DNA of 64,000 nt from Hevea brasiliensis (GCF_030052815.1 NC_079501.1:90500296-90564295); one strand, 5' to 3'. Numbered from the stretch's first letter, positions 24,526 through 36,734 are shown. The notes: generated by a model from the letters alone, not told the origin. A program made the numbers and translations.

Positions 24526-25394
24526 ACGCCAGCCAAACAAGTAGTTAATATAAATCTGGCTTAGCATAATATTTCATCAACTTTTAGTTTACCAATTTAA
24601 TAAAAGGTTGTTTTCTACTGCGATCCACAACTAGAAGAAGATACTGGAAGATATTCTTTTTTTTTTTTTAGTAGCATTGTTTCTATTGAATTATTTAGGA
24701 TGTGATATATTATTCATCTCTAATTATTATTATTATTATTTTTTAGTTCATTCTTTTGAGGGATTAAATTTACATGGAATTCTGATTTTTATTCACCTAA
24801 TTAGGCAATGAGCAATTCTTCTGTTTTTTTGGGAGAAATAAAGTTTCTGTATATGTTTTTGTGCGTTTTTTATATTAAAATTCGAACTTGAAACTTTATA
24901 GACTTGAATATATTTCTAATTCCTTAATTGGGTATTTTTCATTAATCTATTTCATTAAGTTGTATTGTTATAATCAAATTGATTTTTCTATTATTGTAAA
25001 CTTGTTCATTAAGTTTTAAGCTTTGCATACAAACACAAGAATGTCAATCAACATGAATTCAGGTAGGACTAAATTAGAAAGTTCAATACAATTATCAGCA
25101 ACTCTGTAGGAAATTTATATGGCTTAGGAAATCTAAATAGTCATTGTTGGAAAATAAAAAATTAAAGAGAATTGCACCATTGAGAAGGTCTATGGAGTTT
25201 TTCCAAAAGCACAATTCCTGAGAGGGATAAAGCCCACCAACTTATTGATGAAGGAGATGAAACAACTATATAAAGGCTTTATTTCAAGTAAATTTGATTT
25301 ATAATTAAAAAGCAAGTCATGTTGTTAAGAAAATAACTCATAAATTAAAGAATATAAAATTTAAAATAATTCGACTCTAGCTTATTTTATAACA

Positions 25395-25615
25395 AATTCA
25401 ATAAAAAATAATTATAAACACATTTTAAATATATTAATTAGAGAGTATAAAAAAATAATTTAAAATTAAATTTGATAAGTTTAATCATAAAATATTAAAA
25501 CAACAAAATAACTTTTTTCAAATTATTTTTTTTTAACATCATCTAAAATAGTGTTTTTTTTTTTTTTTTAACTTAAAAACAGCTTTAGCCCTCCAACTAC
25601 AATGCTAAACAAGCT
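25395..25615. mobile_element. MITE of the GTTTGACATT family, degraded (copy A)
   Basis: Contains ATATTAATTAGAGAGTATAA, a central AT block and CAATGCTAAACAAGCTC at the right end. It ends about 20 bp before exon 2 of the peptide gene. Confidence 0.55.
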
Positions 25616-25702
25616 CAACATTTTCTTCCCCTAGGGCAAGAGCCAAACTCATATCCTTCTGCTGATGTTTCAGAAGGAATGCAGGGGATTGATTGCTCTT
25701 GA

Positions 25703-25896
25703 CTCTTGAGGATGCCTCTACATGTTGGATTGGCAATTCCGTTTAGATCCTACTAGAAAATTGGTTATCAATAGTTAAGTAGTTAACCAAACTTCCAAAT
25801 TCTAGGTTTACACAAACTCCAGACTTCCAATTTGTTTTCTCACCAACACATCAAGAATATTAGGATTATTTTTTGGAGAAGATTTTTGGAGGTAAA
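25703..25896. other. Presumed 3' UTR and flank of the broken peptide gene
   Basis: Less AT-rich than its surroundings and highly conserved with copy B, as expected for 3' UTR. Confidence 0.35.
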
Positions 25897-27770
25897 GTGT
25901 CATGACCCAACTTTATGGACTGGATTGGCACTAAAACTTACGCCAGCATAAAGCTCTCGAAGCCCGTAATAAGTCTTACTGCTCCCAAATTCATGACCAT
26001 ACCCAAAAAAATTCAAGGTCCAACGTGCAAAACAAAATAAAATAAAATATTATAAATTAATTTGGGCCAACTCAATCTAATATCTATCGGAAAATCTACT
26101 ACTAGAGGAGTTTAGTTCAACCCTGATAAATAACATGTAAAAACCATTTATTACCATTAATTTTCATTAATTAATATAATACATTTATAAACTAGTGTAG
26201 AGTGGGGTTCTAGTAATTAAATAAATAGATAAATAAATAGACAAATAAATAGATACAATAAAAACTACAAACTTTGATGCACCACAACTTGAAAAAATAA
26301 GCTTGCTCCTCCTGCAACCTTAGAAAAAAATATTTGAATAGAAAAAAAATAGTGTAATTATACCATGTAATGCATATTTAACACATACACAAATAATTCA
26401 CCCAATATTTACACGAAAAAATAATTTGGAGCTAGTCATGCACCCAGTGTATCACATCAATATAGAAATATGGGAGCTGATTCCCTATACAGCTCTCTCA
26501 ATCCAAGTCCCACTAGTGAGCTCAACTCAAGTCGAACTTTCTCTTAAATTCAAGTGCGAGGACCAGCAAGATCAATTTAAGTCGTGTCTCATCCCAACTT
26601 TCCATATTCATAAAGACCAAGTTTCAGCGAGACTAGCTCAAGCGACGACTACCCATCCAATCCAAATATATATAACATACGCATACACAACTCCAAATTA
26701 TTCTTAAGGCAACAATCACAAATAATTTATCAATGAATAAATATGCAACAACAGGAATGCCCCTAACATATTTTAACTAATTATATGCATAAATAAATAA
26801 ATATTTATAAAAATGCATTAGCGTGCTAGATATATAAATAATAATGAAATTACAAAAAAAATAATAAATATCTAACTCACAGACTGGTACACTTGATTGC
26901 AGTTGTTTTGGCTGGAAGGAGAAGACGGCTAGCACCGATCATCTAAATATACACATTGACCTCTATCAAAAGACTTGATAAAATTAACTAATTAATTCAA
27001 ACTATAGAAGTAAGAATAAATCCTAAGATTTTACCAAAATTTTGGTAGAGTCTTTCCTATAATTAGACCTAATTCCCTATAAGAAACTCAACCAAAAGTA
27101 ACAACACAGGCCTTAAGCCCATAATAACAATTATAATGCCCAAACGGGACCTATAAGAAATCCAATCTAAGTCTAATTTTTCAAACTCTAGCTCGATTCC
27201 CTAACTCCTCTATAGTCTAAAAATTATTTTAAACACTTTAAAAATTATAAAAATATTCTTAGAGGTCCTTACATTGTCCTTGTATTAATTGAATTTATTT
27301 TTCTCAATTTTGCTAAGCCAGAAATATTTTTATAAATTATTCAGCTAGCTTAAGTAAGGTAAAAACTACGCAATTTGAGTTTTGGATTTCCTTTGCGAAT
27401 TCTGCTATTTGTAATGCGTCCGAAATGTCTTAAACACTAAAAACAACTATAAACATGATCACCTTCCGAGTCAGCCCGCCAGGTGTCTAGATCGGGCTGA
27501 AAACTCAATCCTGAGTGCTAGTAAATTATCATTGATCCGATCACACCTATACGAAGCCTATAAATAATAAATAATTATCATATAATAATATTTAATTTAC
27601 AAGCATTGAAAAGTCCAAAAATCTCACTAAGCAATCTGGATCGTCCGATTATCGCATTTTCCAATAGTGTCTGATTAGAGCGATGTTGGTCCCATCTCAA
27701 AGAGTTCGACATGTTGAGCTCAACGGTGGTCTCGGATCGCCAGAAAACTGAGCGAAAAGTTGTTGCCACC

Positions 27771-27773
<3 letters not shown>

Positions 27774-27812
<39 letters not shown>
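27774..27812. repeat. (TC)n microsatellite
   Basis: About nineteen TC units. The copy B locus near 47995-48017 is shorter and interrupted. Confidence 0.95.
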
Positions 27813-27815
<3 letters not shown>

Positions 27816-28132
27816 CAAATCTCTTTCCTTCGATGTCGATTCATAGTTTTGTTGATAATAAATGGAAGCTAGTTGTGCAAGGAAGCCATCGCCACCTAAA
27901 GCCGGTAGGATAATTGCTGGAAATGGCCAAAATTGACTTGCAAAGTAGACGCATTGTGCATCCCTTCCACCTCTCTTTCTCCTCGATCTTGCCACGCCAG
28001 CCGCCATTCGCCATGAATACCAGTGATTGGTAGTTGGCAGCGCTCGTTGCGGGTGCTAGAGTGGCTCACCGGTCACTGGTTCAACTCCAGCAAAGAAAGG
28101 AAGAAGGGAGGGGGAAGAAGAGAGAGAATCGA

Positions 28133-28168
28133 GGGGGGGGGGGGGAGGGGAGGGAAGGGGGGGGGGGG
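28133..28168 (+). repeat. G-run with strong G-quadruplex potential
   Basis: 36 bases with only four A interruptions, giving at least four runs of three or more G. In copy B the tract (48337-48356) is shorter and ends GGCGGCG. Confidence 0.85.
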
Positions 28169-28190
28169 CGAGTAACTGGGCTTGTTTCAA

Positions 28191-28332
28191 ATTTGTAGAA
28201 TTTTTTTTAACTTTTAATTATCTTTTCAATCATTAAACTTTTTAGGTACATTTAATTAGGTCAAAAATTATTTTCGATAGGGTCCAATAATATTTTAATT
28301 AGTTTAAATCTAATTTTTAAATAAAATACATC

Positions 28333-28368
<36 letters not shown>

Positions 28369-29589
28369 AATAATAAAATCCCATTTAATAATACTATTAC
28401 TTTAATACTTGAAATAGTATTAAAATTTAAAACACTTTCATAAAATATATTTGAAGGAAATAATATTAAAATTTTAATTATAAATAAATTTTAAAGTTTT
28501 TGAAAACATTACATAAAGGAAGTGCTTTTAAGGTAATGAGGTTGCCTGGGAAAGAGGTTTTTAGAAAAAAAATAGTAAGGTTTTTAAGAGGTTTCAAAAC
28601 CTCCGAAAATCTCATTTTTTTTCTACCCACCAAATTAGTGGGTTTAGGAGATTTCATATCTTACCTTCAATTACCTTACTATACTTTATCGGGTAATTAT
28701 TAAATATACCGAAATTACTAAAAAATAGTACTTTCTTAGACACAATAAAACCATTTTTATTTAATTATAGGGAGATGAGACCCTTATTTTCAGAGTGAGG
28801 ATGCATGTACGCCGAATACACCTAATAATCTCTCATTCCTTACCTTACTTAAAAAAAAAAAAAACACCTCTCACTTCATCCAAACAAAGGTCTACTTCAT
28901 TCTGCCAATGCTCGTCCCAATGATAGACCCAAGAGGCTAGCAATTGGCGCCGCATCCGAAAATTTTAATTCTTAATTGGGAATAGGTTGAAAGTGAGCAT
29001 GTCATTAATAGATTCTCACATTTTGTCCTCAAATAAATCTCTAGCAAAAGTTTAAAATGTTAATATTTGTTTATTTGATTCAAATAAACAAAAAATTTAG
29101 TGAGACCATATTCCAAAAGCTTTAAAAGTTTTTTTTTTACTTCAACTAAAATAAAAATTGCTAACTTATATTTTTTAAATTTTATTTTGTGAAATAAAAA
29201 CTAAATTTAAAAGAGACTAAAATTATGGGTGAAACATATTAAAAACACTTAAATTTAAATGTTATACTTGCTACCTAAATTTAAATATAAGATATTTTGT
29301 ATCCATCGCTGATTCCCCTAAATCTAAATGTTGATTTAATGCATTCATCAAATACAAAATAGTGCCAAGTGCACATTCTTTTTATAAATAAAAGATTTCA
29401 ATAAAGTGCAATAATAATTAGGCAAATCTAGATCGGTGTATTGGATTAATAATGGTTTATGGATTTGGATAAATGTTGATTAGTGTTGATAACTCGGCGT
29501 ATTGCTTAAATGAAGAGTTTTGAGTTGGGTTCTCTGCTTTTTTGAAAATTAATAGTTTAATTAATAGTGTGCTCTTCGATAATCGTAAA
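28191..29589. other. Spacer in copy A, including a (CAA)n tract
   Basis: A (CAA)n/(TAA)n microsatellite lies at 28332-28377. 28520-28855 may be a MITE, since TTAAGGTAATGAGG near the left is partly inverted by CTCATTCCTTACCTTACTT at the right. No gene. Confidence 0.45.
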
Positions 29590-29813
29590 TAGGGATGATA
29601 ATAGATAGTATATCTATAAAAATCACTCTATTTAAATCCAATTAATATTTTTAAAATTAGAACTCATTCTAAACTTGATTAAAATTTATTTTGAATTATC
29701 TGAACTTATTCTTAAACTTGATTATTATAACCCATTTAATTTTATATATTTTAATTAATAATCTACATTAAAAATTATTTTTATTAATAATATATATTTG
29801 AAAATTTTAATAA
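29590..29813. mobile_element. MITE cut by the duplication junction (copy A remnant)
   Basis: Begins TAGGGATGATAATAGATAG like the complete element at 49803-50249, but stops at ATAA, where copy B starts. The breakpoint therefore lies inside this element. Confidence 0.75.
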
Positions 29814-29951
29814 GAAGAGCCAGCCTTCCATGTTCTTTTCAATCATCCCTCATTGTTTCTAGCTTATCAGCCTCTCACCAAAACCTCAGAAATCATCATT
29901 TTGGAACATTTCAAGAGAGAAACAGACCTGCAAATTGAGTTGGGAAATATC

Positions 29952-30098
29952 ATGAAGATGAAAAATTCTAAAGTTGCAGATTCTAAGAAAAGATTATCAT
30001 GTAATAATAAAGGATTTAGTGGGTTTCTCAGAGAAGGAAGAGGCAGGCTTTACCTCATAAAAAGATGTGTTGTCATGCTTCTCTGCTGGAGTGACTAA
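29952..30098 (+). CDS. ROTUNDIFOLIA4-like (RTFL/DVL) micropeptide, copy B
   Basis: 48 residues, identical to copy A except Ser5 to Asn, Thr13 to Lys and Ile41 to Val. Five nucleotide changes in 147 nt: three amino-acid-changing, two silent. All conserved RTFL positions (Arg38, Cys39, Met42, Cys45, Trp46 and the LYLIKR stretch) are kept, so the copy looks functional at protein level. Its 5' leader is duplicated from position -138, but the native upstream promoter was not: the sequence before the leader is the right end of copy A. The upstream ATG at 29830 now opens a ten-codon uORF instead of three codons, because the T-run that supplied the TGA has changed. Confidence 0.88.
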   Translation: MKMKNSKVADSKKRLSCNNKGFSGFLREGRGRLYLIKRCVVMLLCWSD

Positions 30099-30939
30099 TT
30101 TAGAGGTTTCTACATCTTCTTCTTCTTCTTCTTTGGATGATACTTTATAAACTCTTTCCTTTAACTTCTTGTTCTGCTCCAAAAAGGTTATTATGTCAAG
30201 AAGGATTGGCTCGTCTATAACATAAATGGTTATTTGAGCTTAATCCAACTCCTACAAACTTCCCCAAGTTTTGGGGTAAAGCAGAGATTATTGTTTTTTT
30301 GTTTTTTTCATATTGCTCAGGTATCTCCTATAGGATTAAAACTAATTCTGTTTGCACCGAATCCTCGCATCTACGAATATCGAACATTTGACCTCACTTA
30401 AGAGATAAGAGTATCGAACCACTCATACCAAACACCCGTTAGAGCAGAGATGATTATTTTGATTTGCATGTGCTTATTCAAACCAAGAGAATTTTATTTG
30501 ATCGTCCCAATTTGTGTGTAATTAGTCACACTAAGCTTCTTTAAAATTGCTGTGGTGAATGGATAGTTGGTTGCTCTTTGCATATAAGCAATTATCTTTG
30601 TTTAGTTCTTCTTGGGTGTTTGAGAAATCAATCTTAAATTTGATCATAGATAGGGAATTCAACTAACAACTAACAACTAACTCTCTTTCCCACCTCTCTT
30701 TCTTTATATTTAGTTGAATTGATTCGTTGAGATTCTAATTCTCAAGACTAATCACAAAATGTGCTCTTATCATATCTAGGAGAAGGAGAATTGGGCTTCA
30801 TAGTTTTGCAATGTTAGAAAGAAAAATAAAATAACAAAGAATTTATGCAAAAAATCTTAAATTTGCATTCATTTAATTACGTATTGAGGAATTAATTTAA
30901 ATCTTATAAATTTGAGAAATTCATTGTTAATGTTTCTGT
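30099..30939. other. 3' region of RTFL copy B and spacer
   Basis: Counterpart of 18760-19599, with a (TTC)n tract in the probable 3' UTR. Near 30360-30390 it lacks a short segment present in copy A (around 19026-19060). Confidence 0.4.
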
Positions 30940-31158
30940 TTAGCATTGTTGTTGAAACGATTGTTAAAAAAAATATTTTTTTAAATATATTAATTAGAGA
31001 GTATTAAAAAATAATTTAAAATTAAATTTGATAAATTTTAATGATAAAAATATTAAAATAATAAAATAAATTTTTTTATTTTTTTAATAATATCTAAAAT
31101 AATTTTTTTAATAAAAAGTAAATTTGACCCTCTAACTTTAATGCCAAACAAGTTCACA
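30940..31158. mobile_element. MITE of the GTTTGACATT family, degraded (copy B)
   Basis: Counterpart of 19600-19828: GTTTAGCATTGTTGTTGAAA at the left, TAATGCCAAACAAG at the right. Confidence 0.6.
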
Positions 31159-31650
31159 ATATGTTTATAATATATGATTGTATTGGCTTAATCCTATTCA
31201 ATCAATTCATCAAATTATCTATTATTCACATAATTTAAATATAATAAATAAGAGATTAACAATCATATTAAATGTATAAAACACTATTTATCAATATAAA
31301 TATATGTCTAATAAGAAATATCTTTTTTTTTAAGAGAAATCTCTAATATCTTAGAATCACTAGGCTTTTATATTTTTTTTTTACTTTTTATTTTTTATTT
31401 TTAAGAATCTTAGAATCACTAGATTGATGTCCCAACCAAATAACTATTAGGATGAGATCTCAATCCCACAGTTCCATTGTGGATCCATCAATTCCATGCC
31501 CACATCATCACTTCACTGAATTTCTGTTATTTTATTTTACTTTATTTAAAAATACTGATTTATATTAATAAAATATATTTTCCTTAAAAAAACTAATTTA
31601 TATTAAATTTTGAAAAACATTATTTCAAGAATTAGTAATTATTTGCTGCA
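31159..31650. other. Spacer in copy B up to the chromovirus
   Basis: AT-rich, nearly identical to 19829-20320. No gene. Confidence 0.5.
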
Positions 31651-31655
31651 TAAAC

Positions 31656-33415
31656 TGTAACACCCCTGATTTTTTTATATATTATTATTGGGCTTCGTGT
31701 AGGTATCCTCAATTCGCGGAAATTCGACAGTTGTCCGGATCTGTGAATTTCCGCCGAATGCACTACCGGAAAGGTCTCCGAATTGGATCGACGTTTTGGC
31801 TACCCCACCATTGTCAGGCATCCCGAGCGCGTTCCCGAAGTCGGAATCGGCAAAGGTAAACCCGAACCTTGCTTTTTCGTAATTTTCTAGTGCTTAAATA
31901 GGATTAAAAATCCATAAAATATTCGTGGTAGCTTAGAAAATTACGATTCTTTTTGCAATAGCTTAGTAATATTTCTAAGGACCGCGGGGCAGAGTTTTAT
32001 AATTTTTAGAGCTTATTTGAGCAGTTTTTGCAAAAATGATCAATTATAAGGACTAAATTGAAATTTTACATATTGTGATGAATGATTGATTTGATGGGCC
32101 CAGGAGGGGCTGTGTGATGTGATTGAGTTGTGGATATATGGATTGTGGATATAGAAGTGTGTTTTGAGCCCTTTTGCAGGTTGGGTAGGTTCTAGGTATA
32201 GGGGAGACTCTGCCGGATTTTCGGCACGACTTAGGACGTATTGAGTCTTTTCTTGATTTGTATTGAGTCATTTGTATTAAATAATTGTAATATAATTGTC
32301 AGGTGAGCCGGGACAGCCTTCTTCCTCCGCCCAGCCGCCACAGTGATTGTCGTCAAGTCTGTGAGTAAAATATTAATTTTAATTGTAATTTCGATATTAT
32401 TATATGTTCAGCATGCCCATGCATCACTTATATGCATATATTTATGTAGTTAAACTCTAGGCATGAATTATGATGCATTGATAACTGTTAAAGTGCCATG
32501 ATGTTGTTGTGGTAATTTGGAGCAGTGTGCGTGCGTTGGCGTGCGTGTGATGTGGTGTGGACTATGGATAGGACGGGTAGTCACGGCTTGAGTTCTTCGC
32601 TGGGAACCCGATCCTTCGAGGGGTAGTCACGGCTTGAGTTCTTCGCTGGGACCCTCGATTTGGTTTATTAAGCGAAAGTCCGGCTTGAGTTCTTCGCTGG
32701 CACCAGGTTGGATTTAAGAGAGCTGTATAGGGGATCAGCTCCCAATATGTTATGATTGATGCTACAGGGTGCGTGAGTGCTCCAAATTACCTTTTTGATG
32801 TTATGATGTGAAAAATGTTGTGTATGTTGCATTTCACTCTACAGGGTGCATTAGTTTCAGATAGTTATAGAGATTATGGTTAAAATTGATATTTTACTCT
32901 CTGAGTCGAACGCTCACTCCTGTTCAAAAATTTTTACAGGCCACAGGAGGATATTTTGTTCTGGGTTAACCTGCTTTTCTACCTCGCAGGTTGTTTATCA
33001 ATATTTGTGTAATTTTAATTACTCCTAGAATTTCCGCATGTGTTAGCAGTAATTATTTGAATTTGGTCTGTAATATTATTATCATGTTGGACCTGTAAAC
33101 TTAATATTTTAAGTCTGTTTTGATGGATTGGATGAGGGAGCTGAGCTCCCATTTATTATTATGTTGATGAGTATGTGGAGGGTGAGCTGAGCTCCCCAAT
33201 GGATTGTTTATTGTGTTTACAGGTCGGGTGAGTCTAAAACTCCCCGTTGGAAAGTCCATTTTATGGCCGGACTCTGTCCGTTTGTTTTCTTGATATTGGG
33301 CCCAAATGGGCCTTAGAGTTGGGTTAATGAATAGTTAAGGCTTACTACGGGCCTCGGGGGCTTTAAGCTGGCCCAGGTCCTAGTGCCGGTCCAGCCCATA
33401 GGTTGGGTCGTGACA
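31656..33415 (+). repeat. 5' LTR of the chromovirus (1760 bp)
   Basis: Starts TGTAACACCCC and ends GTGACA. Aligns end to end with 38799-40522. Contains the repeated block GTAGTCACGGCTTGAGTTCT at 32578-32640. Confidence 0.95.
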
Positions 33416-33419
33416 AATG

Positions 33420-33431
33420 TGGTATCAGAGC
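33420..33431 (+). promoter_or_regulatory. Primer-binding site TGGTATCAGAGC
   Basis: Matches the 3' end of plant initiator tRNA-Met in reverse complement and lies 4 bp after the 5' LTR, the usual arrangement in plant gypsy elements. Confidence 0.92.
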
Positions 33432-36400
33432 TTAGGCTCCAGATTCATAGGGAAAAATTATCTAAGTGTTGGGAAGAGTCTACTAGGAGTCACATGCGGA
33501 GTATAGGATTCTGTTTCGTCTTTTCCTGTAATTCTTTGTTTCTAGATTCTACGTTATACCTCGGGAAATATAAGATTACCTCAGTTAGTGTCTTGATTTT
33601 CGTGGAGTACACAGAAATGTGAAATAGAGTTAGTAGACATGTGAGATCTATCATGAGGATACGTACTCCAAGAAATGTTATATTTTTGTCAGTATGGGTT
33701 TAAATGGTGTGCCCATTTCGTGTAAGACACGAGTGCATAAAAGTGAGTCTTAAAAGTACAGTTGCCCTAGATAAGGATGAGGATACCACTCATCGGCAAC
33801 ATCGAGATGACCCAGTCAGAATAAGTTTGTGATAATAGAAGATTCAGGAGAGATAAGAAATTAGGAGACCTAGTCTGTCAGGACGTATCGTAGTAACTAT
33901 ACAATGTTCTCGATGTCTGCTCTGTAAGCTGCAGATTACAGTACCGACATGAGATTATTGTGTAGAGCTGCGTGCATCCCCGTGGTGCTCCATAATGAGG
34001 GTGTTTGAGATGGCTTCTGTTTTGGTACAGTTATGCCAGAACAGAGTTCTATATTTGCAGAGGAGTTGGGAACTCCTGGCTAAGAGTCTAGAGTTATAAT
34101 ATTGAAAGGTCACAGTTGGGTGATAACTAGAGTCAGTGACTCAGTTACCCCAGCATGAGCTAGAGTTACATCAAGAGTTGCCATCAGACCAGAGGTTTCA
34201 GACTAGTTGCAAAGTATTATAGAGTGAGAATAGTATACCTTGTGTGTATCAGTATGGAATAAAGTACAACTCTACTACCTAGAGAAGGTCGAAACTATAA
34301 ATTGATGATTTATAGAGCTATGATATGATAAAAGAGTCATTAACTTGACATGGTTCTGGCAAGGTGGTAGATGTAGTACCTTTGTTGCAGCAAGTTAGGA
34401 TATAGTCCTATCTTTTCAGAATGGATCGAAGGTTATTACTGATAATGATGACTTATGGAATAGTGTCCCAGATGGGACTGTAGAGTGTGGTAGAGAGTAG
34501 TTGGCTCGGGTATCCTGGAGATGATACAAGTTCCATTATAGGAATCATATATAATCAGATCACGATGGATGTAAATCCTTTGAATTGGATGACGGGTTTG
34601 GGTGCCCGAAATCTTAAGTTTTGGAATTGAGTAAACATGGAAAATAATAATAATAATAATAATAAAAATAATAATAAATAAAATTACTGCAGAATCAGTT
34701 CTCGAGGTAGTAAGGGTATTATGTAAGCTAAAGGATAAGAATAGAGATCATACAATAAAAGTATGACTGTAATTTGCTGAGTTCCTTTCTAATTTCAAAT
34801 TATTCAAAACAATAGTATAATCTAATTATAATAGTGTTAAGAGTAATAAATTAGCGAAGATAAATCACAGAAGGCCAATGGATAAAGAAAGTGCAGAATG
34901 AAAGTTTGGGCAATTGATTGCAGATGCAATATAATCTAAATGCTAGTGGAAGTACTAGCTAGAGTGGTCAAAGGACCAAATCTGAGTAGCACAGACATAT
35001 GATAACGCGATAGAGACTCTGAAAGATATAGTTAGCAAGTACAGCTATTATGTTAGGAAGAAGAATGGAACCAAGGATAGAATAGTCAAGTTCTATTTTG
35101 GGTAAGACAAAGGAAATAAATGAAAGGACAACCTAAAGAGCGCATAATAAAAGGAACAAAGTTAAGATATAGGATAGGCTAAGTGTTATTCTTGGCAAGG
35201 AGAATGACAAGGATGGAAAACCCAAAATGGGACCACATTAGTGAGAAAAGTGATGGAGGTATGGAATACAATAATAATGAGTAAATGTTAGAAGGTGTGC
35301 GATGGTATTGCGGACTACCTAAATAGGTAGAGAAAGAGAAGTTAGTAAGCGATAAGTTGAATAAAAGTCGGTCTAAGGGATCAAATAGGTATGATGAGAG
35401 GAAAAGAATGATAGATAATGACACATAGGTTTTAGGTTAGGCTTTTGAGATAGTGAGAAGGTAGTTAGAGGTTAGTTATGAATGTCGAGCAAACATTTTT
35501 AGTGTGATCAACGTAATCACTTTGTAGTGAAGCAATAACGACAGGACAATAGTAGGGTAGAGCGAAAAGTGACAAGTCCGGATGGTTATAAATCACTAGA
35601 AAGTTAAAGGATCAAATTAATGACCCTAGATAAGGGTGGAATTAGTGTTGGAAGAATTTATTAGTGAGAGAAATCTTTCATGAATCAACATAAGTTAAGG
35701 GCACAATAAAAACGATGATAGATATGAATCATAGGTCGAGTATAAGTAAAGTTAATAAATTATAAAATATTATGTCAAGAAGGAAAATGGTACGGTAAAG
35801 GGTTCATGCAGATGATACCTTATAGGTAGAGCATAATTGTGCTAGGAGATGATGAAATTTGGAGAGAAAGACCAAGAAACTTAGGTGAAACGTTATAATA
35901 TGACAATCGGGTGTAGTTGAATATAAGAGGATATTTTCTTTCTTTTCAAGTTTAGCTTGTGCTTTTGGTTCTAGAAGGTTATATAAGGAACAAAAACTGA
36001 GTCAAGGAGACCTAGTTATTGAGAGTTTAGTAGGCACAAATTCATACATAATTTCCTGATATGAGAATGACAGTAAGTGCATACCTAGTATTAAGTATGA
36101 AAGGACGAACAGTAATGACAGGAGTTAAATTGAGTTAGCTACTAAGGCTTGCAACTGTTTTAAACTATGAGCTGGAGGAAGTACTATTTATGGTTGAGAT
36201 TCAATAGATGAAATTGTTGCTGATGGGTAATTTGAGGTTGAAGTTTAGAAAGCTATGGGCAGTATATATGATTATATTAAGGAGAATGAACACGTGAAGT
36301 ATCTTGTTTGGAATTAAGGCATGACACATATTTCCTACTGGTAGTGTTAGTTCAGATGGAACTTATAGTTTATGGGGCTCATATTCATCCAGGATAAGCA

Positions 36401-36734
36401 ATTTCCTACTAAGGCTGATAGGGAATGATAATGTTCTGATAGTTAAGTTGGAAAAAAGGGGATACAAGAAAAAAAAAAAAAAAATTTCTATGGGTAATTA
36501 TAAGTGTTACATAAGGTGAAGAATGTGCTGGTAGGAGTAAATCATAGGGTTAGAATTCTTGAAGTAATGAAACTAGTATTCAAGATAAGACTAAGAAATA
36601 AAAAGAAAGTTAAAGTTGATGATGGGATAGACATCTTTGAAGGAAAAGGTGTAAGGATGAGATAGGACTAAAATTAAGGAATAAGTACAGCAGGTTGAAA
36701 TGATACCAACAATACCAAAAATAGGAAAAGGGAA
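33432..36734 (+). other. Chromovirus internal region, gag to RT not recognisable
   Basis: 3.3 kb where gag, protease and reverse transcriptase should lie. The plus strand is strongly purine-rich and stops are frequent in all frames. I find no CCHC knuckle, protease DSG or RT YxDD motif. It holds an (AAT)n tract at 34643-34680 and an A-run at 36470-36484. Either it is a long-decayed coding region or it has been replaced by non-coding sequence. Confidence 0.5.

Larger units (their letters stand above)
22946..25702 (+). pseudogene. Broken secreted-peptide gene, copy A
   Basis: Counterpart of the intact copy B gene at 43168-45940. Exon 1 opens with the same signal peptide but reaches an in-frame TAA at 23132-23134 after 62 codons, where copy B has Ser-Gly. 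The exon 1 donor is also lost: positions 23193-23194 read TT where copy B has GT. Exon 2 (25635-25702), with its CCCCTAG acceptor and TGA stop, is still intact. At most it yields a 62-residue truncated peptide: signal sequence plus about 35 residues. The two independent lesions argue against a sequencing error. Signal-peptide recognition is direct; the family is unknown. Confidence 0.8.
25897..28190 (-). mobile_element. Old LTR remnant related to the chromovirus LTR (copy A)
   Basis: In reverse complement, 25897-27570 follows the LTR of the chromovirus at 31656. TGTCATGACCCAAC matches the inverted LTR end (GGGTCGTGACA). The blocks around 26440-26510 (GGGAGCTGATTCCCTATACA), 26870-26940 and 27548-27570 (CCTATACGAAGCC) match internal LTR positions in order. 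No primer-binding site adjoins the end at 25897, so it is a solo LTR or a truncated 3' LTR. 27600-28190 is GC-richer, with a (TC)n and a G-run; it may be LTR-associated, but I could not match it. Confidence 0.75.
18475..29813. repeat. Tandem segmental duplication, copy A (11.34 kb)
   Basis: The whole segment recurs in the same order and orientation at 29814-50029 once the later retrotransposon is excluded. Copy A starts GAAGAGCCAGCCTTCC, immediately after ATAA. Its right end (AAATTTTAATAA) runs directly into the start of copy B. It contains an RTFL gene, a broken secreted-peptide gene, several MITEs, a TRIM-like element and an old LTR remnant. Confidence 0.95.

Noticed and set aside
27720..28007. 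Arg-rich 95-codon minus-strand frame (130 codons at 47819-48211 in copy B)
   Set aside because: The length depends on the phase of a (TC)n microsatellite, the frame lies beside an LTR remnant, and no domain is visible.
28500..28703. 67-codon frame
   Set aside because: It lies in an AT-rich, possibly MITE-derived hairpin region; copy B does not keep it.
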